DNA of 64,000 nucleotides from JANQPA01 sp964548175 (GTDB lineage: Bacteria; Bacteroidota; Bacteroidia; Chitinophagales; Saprospiraceae), in assembly GCA_964548175.1 (NCBI GenBank), contig CAZJQS010000020.1:1-64000 (forward strand). Direction: 5' to 3'. How positions within the stretch are numbered: the first letter of the stretch is position 1; every line of letters begins with the position of its first letter. The notes under the pieces were generated by a model that worked only from the letters and a program-made list of their open reading frames with translations, ran no database searches and was not told the origin of the DNA. Positions 36,042 through 45,743 of the stretch are shown one piece after another. The translations under genes and the position numbers were made by a program.

Positions 36042-38066
36042 ATGAAGTTTGAACTGGTGTCGCCCTTCAAGCCTACAGGAGATCAACCGCAGGCTATCGA
36101 GAAGTTGGTGAATGGCGTCTACGAATATGAAAAAGCGCAGGTATTGCTGGGGGTTACAGGTTCCGGAAAGACGTTTACCATGGCCAATGTCATTGCACAG
36201 CTTAACCGGCCTACGTTAGTGCTAACTCATAACAAAACACTGACAGCTCAGCTTTATGGAGAGTTCAAAGAGTTTTTCCCGGATAATTCGGTAGAGTATT
36301 TTGTCTCTTACTACGATTATTATCAGCCGGAGGCTTACCTTACCAGTTCGGATACCTATATAGAAAAGGACCTTTCTATTAATGAAGAGGTGGATAAGCT
36401 TCGCCTGAGAGCGACTTCTTCCTTGCTTTCCGGGCGACGGGACATCATCATCGTCGCCTCTGTTTCCTGCATTTATGGTATGGGCAATCCTGAAGATTAT
36501 AAGTCGGGGATTATTCGCATCCAAAAAGGGGAGGTCGTTTCCAGAAATACTTTTTTATACAAGCTGGTGGAAAGCCTGTATTCCAGGACGGAAACCGATT
36601 TTCGCCGGGCTACCTTCCGCGTAAGAGGAGATACGGTTGATATTAATCTTCCCTATATGGATTATGGCTACCGCGTTACCTTTTTCGGTGATGAGATTGA
36701 AGAGATCGAGCAGATTGAGATCGAGTCGGGTAAGCGGATCGAACGTATGACGAATGCGGCTATTTTTCCGGCAAATCTTTATCTGGCGCCGAGGGAGAGA
36801 ATTCACGGCATCATCCGCGAAATCCAGGATGAGTTGTTCGAGCAGGAGAAGTATTTTGAAAAGGAAGGGCGCTTTCTGGAAGCCAAGCGCATTCGCGAAC
36901 GGACGACCTTCGATATCGAAATGATGAAAGAGCTGGGGTATTGTAATGGGGTGGAAAATTATTCGCGCTTCTTTGACGGCCGAAAAGCCGGCACTCGTCC
37001 TTTCTGCTTGCTCGATTATTTTCCGGATGATTATTTAATGATCATCGATGAAAGCCACGTGACAGTGCCACAGGTGAGGGGCATGTACGGTGGTGATCGG
37101 GCTAGAAAGACGAACCTGGTGAGCTATGGTTTTCGCCTGCCCTCTGCTATGGATAACCGTCCGTTGAATTTTACCGAATTTGAAAGCCTTATCAATCAGG
37201 TCGTTTACGTCAGTGCAACTCCCGGTGATTATGAGTTGGAGCAGACCGGAGGGGTCATCGTGGAGCAATTGATCCGCCCGACAGGCCTTTTGGATCCACC
37301 TATTGAAGTTAGGCCCAGCCTGAATCAGATTGATGATCTGATGGAAGAGATCGATGAGCGAATAAAGCGAGAAGAACGGGTGTTGGTCACTACCCTTACC
37401 AAACGCATGGCAGAGGAGTTGTCTAAATACCTGACGAAAATGAACATTAAAGTTCGTTACATTCACTCGGAAGTAGATACCATGGAGCGGGTGGAGATAC
37501 TGAGGGACCTCCGCCTCGGAGGATTCGATGTTCTCGTAGGTGTCAACTTACTCAGAGAGGGATTGGATTTGCCGGAAGTGTCCCTCGTAGCCATTATTGA
37601 TGCGGATAAAGAAGGTTTTTTGAGGAACAATCGTTCCCTTACTCAAACCGCCGGACGCGCCGCGCGCAATGAGAATGGCCTGGTCATTTTTTATGCCGAC
37701 AAGATCACCGACTCCATGCAGGCGACCATTGACGAGACCAACCGCCGGCGGGCCAAGCAAATGGCTTATAATGAAAAATACGGCATCGTACCGAAAACCA
37801 TTCGCAAATCAAGAGAGGAAATTCTGGCCAAGAAATCCATTCTCGATATTCGCGGCGGACAGGAGCATGCCTATATCGAATCCGAGGAACCCAGCCTGGC
37901 GGCCGATCCGATCATGGAATATCTCTCTAAAGACAAGATTGAACTGATGATCGAGAATACGGAGAAGAAAATGAAGAAAGCAGCAAAAGAACTGGACTTC
38001 ATTTCAGCAGCACAATACAGGGATGAATTGTTTGCTTTAAAAAAGCGATGGAAGGATGCAGTATAA
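36042..38066 (+). CDS. uvrB: UvrABC system protein B (excinuclease subunit)
   Basis: A 674-residue DNA-damage verification helicase of nucleotide excision repair. Motifs in order: Walker A GVTGSGKTFT, the beta-hairpin region YYDYYQPEAY, DESHVT of motif II, ATPGDYELEQ, and helicase motifs V/VI including LREGLDLPEVSLVAIID and QTAGRAARN. The C-terminal UVR domain for UvrC binding is present (AKELDFISAAQYRDEL). The length is normal. Its stop overlaps the start of the nucleotidyltransferase gene by 11 bases. A TATCTTCG at 36011-36018 resembles the -7 element with one mismatch but lacks a good -33. Confidence 0.97.
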   Translation: MKFELVSPFKPTGDQPQAIEKLVNGVYEYEKAQVLLGVTGSGKTFTMANVIAQLNRPTLVLTHNKTLTAQLYGEFKEFFPDNSVEYFVSYYDYYQPEAYLTSSDTYIEKDLSINEEVDKLRLRATSSLLSGRRDIIIVASVSCIYGMGNPEDYKSGIIRIQKGEVVSRNTFLYKLVESLYSRTETDFRRATFRVRGDTVDINLPYMDYGYRVTFFGDEIEEIEQIEIESGKRIERMTNAAIFPANLYLAPRERIHGIIREIQDELFEQEKYFEKEGRFLEAKRIRERTTFDIEMMKELGYCNGVENYSRFFDGRKAGTRPFCLLDYFPDDYLMIIDESHVTVPQVRGMYGGDRARKTNLVSYGFRLPSAMDNRPLNFTEFESLINQVVYVSATPGDYELEQTGGVIVEQLIRPTGLLDPPIEVRPSLNQIDDLMEEIDERIKREERVLVTTLTKRMAEELSKYLTKMNIKVRYIHSEVDTMERVEILRDLRLGGFDVLVGVNLLREGLDLPEVSLVAIIDADKEGFLRNNRSLTQTAGRAARNENGLVIFYADKITDSMQATIDETNRRRAKQMAYNEKYGIVPKTIRKSREEILAKKSILDIRGGQEHAYIESEEPSLAADPIMEYLSKDKIELMIENTEKKMKKAAKELDFISAAQYRDELFALKKRWKDAV

Positions 38067-38793
38067 AAAAGCGATGATCTTCGCAGCCGGTCTAGGCACC
38101 CGCCTGCGTCCACTGACCGATAATAAACCGAAAGCGCTGGTGGAAGTTTCCGGCATCCCTTTACTGGAAATTGCCATCCGCCGCTTAAAACGTTATGGTT
38201 TTAGGGAGGTCGTGGTCAATATTCATCATTTCGGTCAACAGATCGTGGATTTTTTGGAAAGCAAACAGCACTTCGATATCCAGATCCATATTTCCGATGA
38301 AAGAGAATTGCTGCTGGATACCGGTGGTGGACTGAAAAAAGCCAGGTCGCTGATCGGAAATCACCCTTTTCTTGTTTATAATGCGGATATTATTTCTGAC
38401 ATCAATCTGGGGCAGCTCTACGATGCCCACCTGGCGTCTTCCGCACTAGCTACCCTAGCCACCCGGGACAGGAAAACTTCCCGGTATCTATTGTTTAATG
38501 ATCAGAGGAGACTGGTCGGCTGGACCAATGCCAAAACTGGGGAGCTGAAGCTCCCGGTTCCGGCCGCGGTTTACCGCCAGCGCGCTTTCAGTGGAATCCA
38601 TGTGCTTTCTCCTGAGATTTTTCAATTTATGCCGGATCAGCAGATCTTCTCCATCATTGACGTTTATTTGTCGGCTGCTGCTCATCGGCCTATATTGGAA
38701 TATCCCCATGATAAGGATCGCTGGATCGATGTGGGGAAGATCCCCCAGCTCAAAGAGGCGCCGGGGGTATTGAAAAATTTGCCGTTGGATTGA
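38056..38793 (+). CDS. Sugar-phosphate nucleotidyltransferase family protein (MurU-like)
   Basis: A 245-residue NTP transferase. The nucleotide-binding start AMIFAAGLGTRLRPLTDNKP with KALVEV is intact, followed by YNADIISDINLG with the metal Asp. The short length without a C-terminal hexapeptide domain fits the MurU/mannose-1-phosphate guanylyltransferase-like group used in sugar activation or cell wall recycling. The usual Bacteroidota partner, an AmgK-like phosphotransferase, is not adjacent. It overlaps uvrB by 11 bases, so it is co-transcribed with it. Confidence 0.88.
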   Translation: MQYKKAMIFAAGLGTRLRPLTDNKPKALVEVSGIPLLEIAIRRLKRYGFREVVVNIHHFGQQIVDFLESKQHFDIQIHISDERELLLDTGGGLKKARSLIGNHPFLVYNADIISDINLGQLYDAHLASSALATLATRDRKTSRYLLFNDQRRLVGWTNAKTGELKLPVPAAVYRQRAFSGIHVLSPEIFQFMPDQQIFSIIDVYLSAAAHRPILEYPHDKDRWIDVGKIPQLKEAPGVLKNLPLD

Positions 38794-38942
38794 TGATCAA
38801 GGGTTTATGTCCATGGTTTTGTACAATGCCCACCATGTAGGGATATAATTTGTCTTTTCATTCCTTTTCGACCAGGTTTTCTCTATATTTCACAAAAAAA
38901 CTACCTGGAGATGGATTTGTATGTAGGTATTAGCCATAGCGT

Positions 38943-40226
38943 TTATTTTTTATCATTTTCGAATTTGCTTAAGATGCTGTGCCCAATACTGCATTCAGTG
39001 CACCGCCGGGCACTACAGTATTTTGTTTTTAATTGGATCAGCGCCTGTGTTTTAAATGCCGATTCCGGCTGAACGCCCAGCTTTTCCCAATCGCGAATGA
39101 TGGTATTATGCTCAGGAGGCAACTGCTCGAGCCAGGACAAAGCCTTTTGTTTGACCTTTTCATTCTTCCTTTCGTCGGCATAGAGAAATAAAAAAGGACA
39201 GATCGTATTGATGACCAGGGAGCGTTTAGTCGATTGGCCGAGTCTTTTATTCTTACCAATGGACACCTTGTCGAAGCGATAATGATCAAACCAATAGTTA
39301 GATAAGGTCAGCTCCAGCATTTGGTAAAGCTCTTCCAGAGAAGCCGCCGATAATGTTTTTTGGAAAAGATTATCCGTCTGGTAGAGCAGCGTCGCCAGCT
39401 GTGCGATGCGAATGGTCGGAAAATTGGCCGGGCGAAGGCGCAGAAAATTCCACTGGGCGCCTGTCATAGGCTGCAGCTGAAATTTCCTGGCCAGGAATTG
39501 ATATTCTTGTAGCAACTGCATGGGGTAGGGCTCGGTCAGATCGGACTGTAACAAGCCTGATTGCCCGAAGAACAAGGCTTCCAGTTGAAACAGGCTATGC
39601 TTATGTTTGCGAACGACGGACAGAGGCGTTCTCCAGCTCAACTCTTCCATTGCCTCGGAATTGACCTTCATCCCAAGGCCTTTTGACAGGAAATGATAGA
39701 AGGTTTCCTCCCAATCGTATTTATTATCCTTTAAGCGCTGCCGTTGGCCGGCCAGCTTGTCTTCCAGCCGGTCGATCATGAGCCGTTCCAGCCATAGTTC
39801 TTTGGTTATGGCGGGTATTCTGGGAAAGTAATACTGACAGGGGATCCAGTATTCGTTGTGCAGCAGCTTTTGATAAAGCCCAAGCAGGTTATGAGGTATT
39901 CGCTTTTTTAATTCAAGGCAGGGAAGGCGGCAGCCGCTGCTGTTGTATATCCACTCGTCCTCTTCGAGAACGACATGCAGGATGACATTATCGTATTGAT
40001 GGCCATGTTTGAGCCAGTCGCTGGCCAGAACGTGGATCTCCACATGGCCGATCCACAGCGTGTTGTTGATGTTTATCCTGGCGTTTAAAAAATCAGGGCC
40101 GGCATTGTGATTGTAATGACCGCCGTCCAGGATATACAGGGAATCACCTTCTGTCGTTTTTAAACCATGAAGGTCAAATTTTTTAAGCCTCCACACGTAG
40201 TGAAGGAATGTTTCGGGTACTTTCAT
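38943..40226 (-). CDS. DUF2851 family protein
   Basis: A 427-residue protein of a Bacteroidota family of unknown function. The family is recognised by the N-terminal core, YILDGGHYNHNAGPDFLNAR, followed by WIGHVEIHVLASDWLKHGH and VILHVVLEED, a pattern of conserved Asp, His and Glu that recalls a nuclease-like fold (inference). The C terminus has a Cys cluster, CSARRCTECSIG, possibly a metal site. No signal peptide, so cytoplasmic. It is transcribed leftward on its own, converging with the nucleotidyltransferase gene. Confidence 0.85.
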   Translation of the reverse strand: MKVPETFLHYVWRLKKFDLHGLKTTEGDSLYILDGGHYNHNAGPDFLNARININNTLWIGHVEIHVLASDWLKHGHQYDNVILHVVLEEDEWIYNSSGCRLPCLELKKRIPHNLLGLYQKLLHNEYWIPCQYYFPRIPAITKELWLERLMIDRLEDKLAGQRQRLKDNKYDWEETFYHFLSKGLGMKVNSEAMEELSWRTPLSVVRKHKHSLFQLEALFFGQSGLLQSDLTEPYPMQLLQEYQFLARKFQLQPMTGAQWNFLRLRPANFPTIRIAQLATLLYQTDNLFQKTLSAASLEELYQMLELTLSNYWFDHYRFDKVSIGKNKRLGQSTKRSLVINTICPFLFLYADERKNEKVKQKALSWLEQLPPEHNTIIRDWEKLGVQPESAFKTQALIQLKTKYCSARRCTECSIGHSILSKFENDKK

Positions 40227-40394
40227 TTGGCTTTTTTTTCCAAAATAAAGGAAAAAAAGGCAACGTGCAAATTATGTTAAGTATTGTTTATCAAGTTATT
40301 ATGATGGTGTAGTAGACTTGAATTTTCCTGTAGCAAGTGGTTTTTGAGGCACTCCTGCCCGAGGGGAGGACTAATGCCGAGGCTCTCTGTTTTG

Positions 40395-40907
40395 CTATTC
40401 GTCGGAAATGGAATGGGCCATTCTTTCATATATCAGAAAGGAATAATCATAATCATTCTTTACATCCGCCCGGTGTTTTTCTTCGGACACGAGTTTCCAT
40501 TCCTTATCATCAATTTCGGGAAAAAAAACATCGCCTTCCACTTCGGCTTCAACCAAAGTGAGGTAGACCCTATCCCAAAAGGGCATGGATTGCAGATAGA
40601 TCTCTCCGCCGCCGATAATGAAGACCTCATTCTCGCCGTTATCTTCAGCCAGTTCTAATGCTTGCTGAACAGAGGAGGCGACCAGGACATTGGAGGCGAC
40701 GAAGTAGGGATTACGGGTAAGGACGATGTTGGTGCGTTTGGGCAGGGGTTTGCCGATCGACAGGAAGGTTTTTCGCCCCATAATGATGTGATGATTCAGG
40801 GTGGTTTTTTTGAAGTATTTCAGATCACCGGATAAATGCCAGGGAATTTGATTGTCCTTTCCGATGACGCGGTTTTTTGACATAGCAAGGATAGCAGATA
40901 CGATCAT
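40395..40907 (-). CDS. folA: Dihydrofolate reductase
   Basis: A 170-residue enzyme that makes tetrahydrofolate with NADPH. The start MIVSAILAMSKNRVIGKDNQ is standard; IPWHLSGDLKYFKKTT holds the catalytic Asp, MGRKTFLSIGKPLPKR the NADPH phosphate-binding region and FIIGGGEIYLQS the Gly-Gly motif. The frame opens 33 bases earlier, inside the capA-like gene, but the ATG at 40907 is the family start. It begins four bases after the stop of the capA-like gene and ends the cluster porZ-capA-folA. Confidence 0.95.
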   Translation of the reverse strand: MIVSAILAMSKNRVIGKDNQIPWHLSGDLKYFKKTTLNHHIIMGRKTFLSIGKPLPKRTNIVLTRNPYFVASNVLVASSVQQALELAEDNGENEVFIIGGGEIYLQSMPFWDRVYLTLVEAEVEGDVFFPEIDDKEWKLVSEEKHRADVKNDYDYSFLIYERMAHSISDE

Positions 40908-40911
40908 AATG

Positions 40912-42093
40912 TTATTTTTCTTCTGTCGATGCAGTTTCATTTAGAAAAAGGCCTAATTCTTCCAGCGTTATTTTTTTCTCTTTACCCTCAAAACGGTCGA
41001 GGTGCTTTCGCATTTCTTTAGCGAAAAAGTTCATTTTACCAATATCCCCATCTGTCATTCCGATCATCTGTTCGGCTCCGTTTTCAAAAGCAGCGATCGG
41101 TACTACCCGATAAGTGGATTTATGGTCGTTTTTTTGAATATATCGCCAGACGGGAATGTAATGATGGTCGACGATCCTGGCCTTGGACCGTTCGTTCTTT
41201 TTTTCGATCTCTACCTCGAACATAATGCCTCCGTCTGTATACTGTTTCTGCTGGCCGGAGATGAAATTCCCCAGGGAATAAGCAATGACCCGGCGAAGTG
41301 AATCTTTCTGTGACTTTTTATGCCATACTTCTCTAATGGGTTGAACTACGTGAGGGTGAGCGCCGACGATGAGGTCTGCCCCCCATTGAAAGATGGAGTC
41401 CGCCAGTTGTCTTTGCTCCTTACTTTCCATCAATTGGTATTCATTTCCCCAATGCAGAATAACGGTGATGAAGTCGGGGTTGAGGGCTTTAGCCTCGATA
41501 ATGTCTTTGCGGATTTGCTCCTCTTCGATCAGGTTCACTATGGTCGGCGGCTGGGTGGGTAACCCATTGGTGTCATAGGTGTAATTAAGAAAAGCCAGTT
41601 TGAAGTTGTTGCGATAGACGATCAGCGGATAAAAAGCCTTTCCTTCCTCCTGCGTTTGAAAGGTTCCGGTTTGATAAAAACCGTAATCATAGAGGGTTTT
41701 TATGGTGTTGATCACTCCCGTTTTGCCGGCATCATTAGAGTGATTATTGGCCGTAACGAGAAAATTGAAGCCGGCGTAGCGCAGCGCCAGCGCCAGGTCG
41801 TTTGGGCTGCGAAACCGGGGATATCCTTTGTATGGGGCCTTTCCGGGGAGCGTGACCTCCAGGTTGGCGATGGCAAGGTCCGCTTGCTTTAGGATAGGTG
41901 AAATGTATTCAAAACAAGGAGAATAATCATATAGTGAATCCTTAACCACCTGGGCTGAGCTGATCTGTGAATCATGTCCCATCACATCGCCTGCAAAGAC
42001 CATTTTTAAACGCAAAGCGCTACTGTCCGAGTCCTGTCCAGCTATGGAAGAACAAAAAGAGAGGAGAAGGGAAAACAGAAAGGCATATCTCAT
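40912..42093 (-). CDS. CapA family metallophosphatase-like protein
   Basis: A 393-residue exported protein (signal peptide FSLLLSFCSSIAGQ) of the CapA/PgsA family, a calcineurin-like fold. Conserved positions: FAGDVMGHDSQ, IANLEVTLPG, ANNHSNDAGKTG, VILHWGNEYQ and VGAHPHVVQP, a full set of metal-site residues. The family is linked to poly-gamma-glutamate or capsule synthesis in some Firmicutes, but no capB or capC is nearby, so that role should not be assumed. It lies nine bases after porZ and four before folA, all leftward. Confidence 0.88.
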   Translation of the reverse strand: MRYAFLFSLLLSFCSSIAGQDSDSSALRLKMVFAGDVMGHDSQISSAQVVKDSLYDYSPCFEYISPILKQADLAIANLEVTLPGKAPYKGYPRFRSPNDLALALRYAGFNFLVTANNHSNDAGKTGVINTIKTLYDYGFYQTGTFQTQEEGKAFYPLIVYRNNFKLAFLNYTYDTNGLPTQPPTIVNLIEEEQIRKDIIEAKALNPDFITVILHWGNEYQLMESKEQRQLADSIFQWGADLIVGAHPHVVQPIREVWHKKSQKDSLRRVIAYSLGNFISGQQKQYTDGGIMFEVEIEKKNERSKARIVDHHYIPVWRYIQKNDHKSTYRVVPIAAFENGAEQMIGMTDGDIGKMNFFAKEMRKHLDRFEGKEKKITLEELGLFLNETASTEEK

Positions 42094-42102
42094 AGTATTG
42101 AT

Positions 42103-44451
42103 CTATTTGACGAATAAAATTTTTCCGACAGCAGTGCTCGGCTTGGCGGTAAAACCGGTAAAACGGGCATTGCTCGTGCTAAAGATAAGATAAACCCCTG
42201 AATCGGCCCTCCTGCCGTTGTAGTCGAATCCATCCCATATGGCCTGCCCGCCTAAAGCAGCCGTTTCAAAAACCAGCCTCCCGTGGATATCGGTGATCTT
42301 GACATTAGCGTCCCTTGCCAGTCCGCGAATGGCAATGGGGCCCTGATATTCCGGCCGGACCGGATTGGGGTAGATCTCTATGGTGCTGCTGTTCACCTGC
42401 CCACCTTCTACTGCCTGTCCTTTGTAGGAAATAACGCCTTTATCCGTTCCGATGAAAGCCTCTCCGGTAAGTGGGTTGATGGCAATGTCGATGATGTTGT
42501 TATCGAATAAAGGAGAATTATCTTGTGTAAAATGGGCGATTTGTTCCTCACCGTTCGGCGAGAGGACGAAAACGCCGTTTTGAGTCCCTACCCATTTGCG
42601 ATTGGCCCCGTCCACGGCTATAGTCTGAACCTCTTCGGTTTCGAGCAAAAAGGCGCCGAAGCCATCCTGTTCCACGATACGCCGTGTTCCCCGGCAGATG
42701 TTTTCGAAAGCATTAGCCCCGCATTCGAAGATGACGACTCCTTCGCTGGTACCCACCCAGACATCGCCGTCCAGGTCGATGGCCAGGCAATTGGTATTGT
42801 TGGTCGGCAACTCGCTGTTATTAGCACTGAAGGTGCGGCAGCGGTCATCCGAAGGGTCATCCATCTCTCCTTCGTCAAAGACGAGTACGCCGGAAACACT
42901 GTTATCCGAAATAATCCATTTGTAACCATTCTTGTCGACCGCCAGTTGGTGAATTTCTTCCTGCCGGCAGGAAGGTGCAAAGCTCTGCCATTCTCCGTCC
43001 GATTTCAATACCGAGAGTGGGCGGTCAGCTGAGTGATTGCTGACCCATAGATTGTTGTCCTCGTCAAAGGCCAATCCGCTGACTCTGGTGCGAAGGGGGT
43101 CGCCAATAGCATTGCTTAGAGTAGAATTATTGTCGTCGTATTGGTTTATATTTTCTCCGTCAAATTCGATCAGGCCTTCGTAAAAGGAGCCGGCATAAAC
43201 TGTCCCATTACCCGGGTGTATAGCGATGGTAAGGAAGTCAAGCAGGTCATCAACGGGATCATTCAGCAGGCGACCTTTTAATTCATCGCGGGTTAACCTA
43301 TTGTAGATGGTCCAGCGGCCATCGATAAAGGAAGCAAAACCATGGTCCAGGAAACGGTTGCTGAACGTTTGATTAACTCCTCCGGCGGCCATCCAGAGTT
43401 GATTGTTGTAGAAAGCAAACTCCCGGGAGTTGGCGGAATAGGGAGAGTTGAAATCCCGGACCGAACAAAATTCATCGCCGGGGTTATTTATCCTGCGATA
43501 ACCACGAAAGCCGTCACCAAACCAGATGCGCCCCTGTTCGTCCTCGACAGCATTGATGGGTTGCCCCACACAGCCGCTGTCAATGTATCCTTGTTGTCCT
43601 TGCTCTGTGGTGTAAAACACCTTTGGACCGTTACAGCCTCTGAGGCAGTTAAGCCCGATAAGTAAGTTTTTTCCGGTAGCAGAGAGGTAGGCGACGTCAT
43701 GTCCTTCTTCATGGTGAAATTTTTGGAGAGGCAGGCGGTTAACGATAAAAACCGTATCGTTAATATCTGCGTACAGGTCTCCTTGATAAGTGGTCAGGTT
43801 GTGGCTGGAGTAATCCAAAGGAAAGCCAAGGCCGGCATCCAGGAATTCCCACTGGCCGAAGTCGGCCGGATTGACATTATCCGCCTTAACCCGATAAATG
43901 CCTTCGTCTGTAGCGGCATAGATCTGATCGTTAAAAAGATGGACGGCCCTTACCGGAATAGGCATGAAAGTCGAAAAGTCGAACTCATTTCTGTTGATAT
44001 TGATCCTGGAGACACCATAACTAGCCGCCAGCAATACCGTAGAATCATTTTCTATGCTGATGTCGAAGATGGTTTTCTCTCCGGTGATGTTGTCAAAATT
44101 CCGGATCTGATTCATGGTAATGATGCCGTTTGGTTTGACAAGGTCGATCACACTATTGGTATATACGATGATCAGCGTTTCGTTGCCGGGGTTGTACTCG
44201 ATCAACTGGATGCCGGTATTGCTGAGCCCCTCTACTGTGGACAGGAATGCTACCGATTCGTCTATTTTATCGAGGGAAACGACTGACCAGCTCGTGGCAA
44301 AATATACCTTTTCGGAGCTTTGTGCGACTACTCTGCCTACATTATAAGGCAAATGAGACCGCCACTGACCGATGGAAAGGCTGTTTTGTCCAAACAGGAC
44401 TGACGGGATGAATAAGCTTAACAGGGAAAACAGAATTTGAAAACTGCGCAT
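42103..44451 (-). CDS. porZ: PorZ-like T9SS surface protein with two-component-type propellers
   Basis: A 782-residue exported protein (signal peptide FSLLSLFIPSVLFGQ). It opens with IGQWRSHLPYNVGRVVAQS, the signature start of PorZ, followed by two propeller regions of the two-component-regulator type. It ends in a T9SS type A sorting tail (STIEIYPNPV, then ADSGVYLIFST). PorZ of Porphyromonas gingivalis belongs to the PorU-PorV-PorQ-PorZ attachment complex, which delivers anionic lipopolysaccharide to the sortase that joins it to T9SS cargo. So this points to a full T9SS elsewhere. The symbol rests on the N-terminal match and domain order. It is the first gene of a leftward cluster with capA-like and folA. 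Confidence 0.85.
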   Translation of the reverse strand: MRSFQILFSLLSLFIPSVLFGQNSLSIGQWRSHLPYNVGRVVAQSSEKVYFATSWSVVSLDKIDESVAFLSTVEGLSNTGIQLIEYNPGNETLIIVYTNSVIDLVKPNGIITMNQIRNFDNITGEKTIFDISIENDSTVLLAASYGVSRININRNEFDFSTFMPIPVRAVHLFNDQIYAATDEGIYRVKADNVNPADFGQWEFLDAGLGFPLDYSSHNLTTYQGDLYADINDTVFIVNRLPLQKFHHEEGHDVAYLSATGKNLLIGLNCLRGCNGPKVFYTTEQGQQGYIDSGCVGQPINAVEDEQGRIWFGDGFRGYRRINNPGDEFCSVRDFNSPYSANSREFAFYNNQLWMAAGGVNQTFSNRFLDHGFASFIDGRWTIYNRLTRDELKGRLLNDPVDDLLDFLTIAIHPGNGTVYAGSFYEGLIEFDGENINQYDDNNSTLSNAIGDPLRTRVSGLAFDEDNNLWVSNHSADRPLSVLKSDGEWQSFAPSCRQEEIHQLAVDKNGYKWIISDNSVSGVLVFDEGEMDDPSDDRCRTFSANNSELPTNNTNCLAIDLDGDVWVGTSEGVVIFECGANAFENICRGTRRIVEQDGFGAFLLETEEVQTIAVDGANRKWVGTQNGVFVLSPNGEEQIAHFTQDNSPLFDNNIIDIAINPLTGEAFIGTDKGVISYKGQAVEGGQVNSSTIEIYPNPVRPEYQGPIAIRGLARDANVKITDIHGRLVFETAALGGQAIWDGFDYNGRRADSGVYLIFSTSNARFTGFTAKPSTAVGKILFVK

Positions 44452-44502
44452 ATCCGTAAATTTTAATCAAGACCGCTTGGTACACTTATGTTAACCACAG
44501 AA

Positions 44503-44534
44503 CAAAAATATTATTGTTTGGCTAAAGATTACAG
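44503..44534 (-). promoter_or_regulatory. Possible promoter of porZ
   Basis: On the minus strand TATTTTTG (44510-44503) is an exact TAnnTTTG, 52 bases before the porZ ATG. The -33 side reads CTGT (44534-44531) at 20 bases, a weak match. Confidence 0.35.
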
Positions 44535-44593
44535 CAAAAAGGAGATTTGGTTTTGTCCTGGTCTTTACCGTGATCATGTTTAGACGTTTTCCC

Positions 44594-45181
44594 TTACCGG
44601 TAAAGATGGCTGGATAACAAGTACTCATAAACCGGTTCGGTAAGCAGATATTGGACGGATTTACCGTCTTTGATGCACTTTCGTATGTAGGTAGAGGATA
44701 TTTGCATCAGAGGTGCTTCGACGATCTTAATATTGGGATAGAACCGAAATTCTTCCGTGTTATAAGTTGGCCGATTATAGACATAAAGCTCATAATCCCT
44801 TAGCAGCAGTTCATAATTCTTCCATTTATGCAGTGTTGTCAGATTATCGCCTCCCATGATGGGGACAAACTGTTTGTCAGGGAATTTTTCCTTCAGGTAA
44901 GTTAGCGTATCGATGGTAAAGGAAGGTTGTGGCAAGCCGAATTCTATGGTGCTGGCTTTTAGGTGTGGGTTGTCGCCAATGGCCAGTTGTACCAGGTGAA
45001 GTCTATCATAGTCGTTGGCTAGTGATTTTTTGGGTTTGAGAGGATTATGGGGAGAGATGACCAGCCAGACTTCTTCCAGGTCGGTTTGGGTGGCCATGAA
45101 ATTGGCGATCACCATATGGCCGACGTGCACGGGATTAAAAGAACCAAAAAACAGCCCTATCTTGGAGTGTTTTTCTTTCAT
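44594..45181 (-). CDS. nadD: Nicotinate-nucleotide adenylyltransferase
   Basis: A 195-residue enzyme that adenylates nicotinate mononucleotide in NAD synthesis. GLFFGSFNPVHVGHMVIANF holds the nucleotidyltransferase GxFxPxHxGH motif, PHNPLKPKKSLANDYDRL the substrate region and MQISSTYIRKCIKDGKSVQY the ISSTxxR motif. The length is standard. Its ATG overlaps the stop of the upstream lipoprotein gene by four bases, so translation is probably coupled. It ends the leftward dnaN-lipoprotein-nadD cluster. Confidence 0.95.
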   Translation of the reverse strand: MKEKHSKIGLFFGSFNPVHVGHMVIANFMATQTDLEEVWLVISPHNPLKPKKSLANDYDRLHLVQLAIGDNPHLKASTIEFGLPQPSFTIDTLTYLKEKFPDKQFVPIMGGDNLTTLHKWKNYELLLRDYELYVYNRPTYNTEEFRFYPNIKIVEAPLMQISSTYIRKCIKDGKSVQYLLTEPVYEYLLSSHLYR

Positions 45182-45651
45182 TCCTGATTAAATTGTTGAA
45201 TCATGTCCTGAATCAATTGTTCGTCTATCCATAGCTCGTCCTCTTTGGGCGCCTCTATTTTCCATTTTCCATCCTGTCTGATCAATTGGTAGAGCACCTC
45301 ATATTCTCCATCCTGATCGACTGCCAGGCAATTGCAGAAGGCTGTGTCTTGTTGTATTTTACAATCGATATTTAAAAAACTGGTATGCAGCAAGGTGGAA
45401 TCGAGGTCATCGCTACTACTGCTGATGATTTTAGAGAGGGTGTCTATCCATGCTTTTCCACCTTCGGTGCTGTATGTTTTTGCCTGTTCGAAGCGGTTAC
45501 TATCGATATGAGCCTGATAGTGCCGGATGACTTCTTCCGGCTGTTGCGGGTAAGCGTCCGTTTGGGTTGTAGGTGTCTGTCCGGAAGGGGAGCCGGTACA
45601 GGAAAGGGCCAGGAGAAAGACAAAAAGAAATATCGTTTTATGAGGATTCAT
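45178..45651 (-). CDS. Putative lipoprotein with DUF4878-like domain
   Basis: A 157-residue protein with a lipoprotein signal (FLFVFLLALSCTGSPSG, lipobox LALSC) and a soluble domain. That domain begins VIRHYQAHIDSNRFEQAKTY and contains strand-rich EYEVLYQLIRQDGKWKIEAP, the NTF2-like pattern of DUF4878-type lipoproteins. Two Cys (CKIQQDTAFCNC region) may pair after export. The frame extends upstream to 45747 but those residues look translated from the dnaN downstream region; the ATG before NPHKTIFL gives a proper signal peptide. Function unknown; it sits between dnaN and nadD. Confidence 0.75.
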   Translation of the reverse strand: MNPHKTIFLFVFLLALSCTGSPSGQTPTTQTDAYPQQPEEVIRHYQAHIDSNRFEQAKTYSTEGGKAWIDTLSKIISSSSDDLDSTLLHTSFLNIDCKIQQDTAFCNCLAVDQDGEYEVLYQLIRQDGKWKIEAPKEDELWIDEQLIQDMIQQFNQE

Positions 45652-45743
45652 GGATAAAAGGATTCCATCGATAAAAATTATATATGCTGCGCGAGCCCGT
45701 TTGCCGGAGGGCGAGCGGGCAGGACGGCGTTTACGCAATCCCA

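Noticed and set aside
42957..42974. Perfect palindrome cttcctgccggcaggaag
   Set aside because: It lies within the porZ coding frame and is explained by codons for an ordinary protein segment; no copy was seen at the repeat loci except a short shared cctgccggcagg core in copy 2, too short to connect them.
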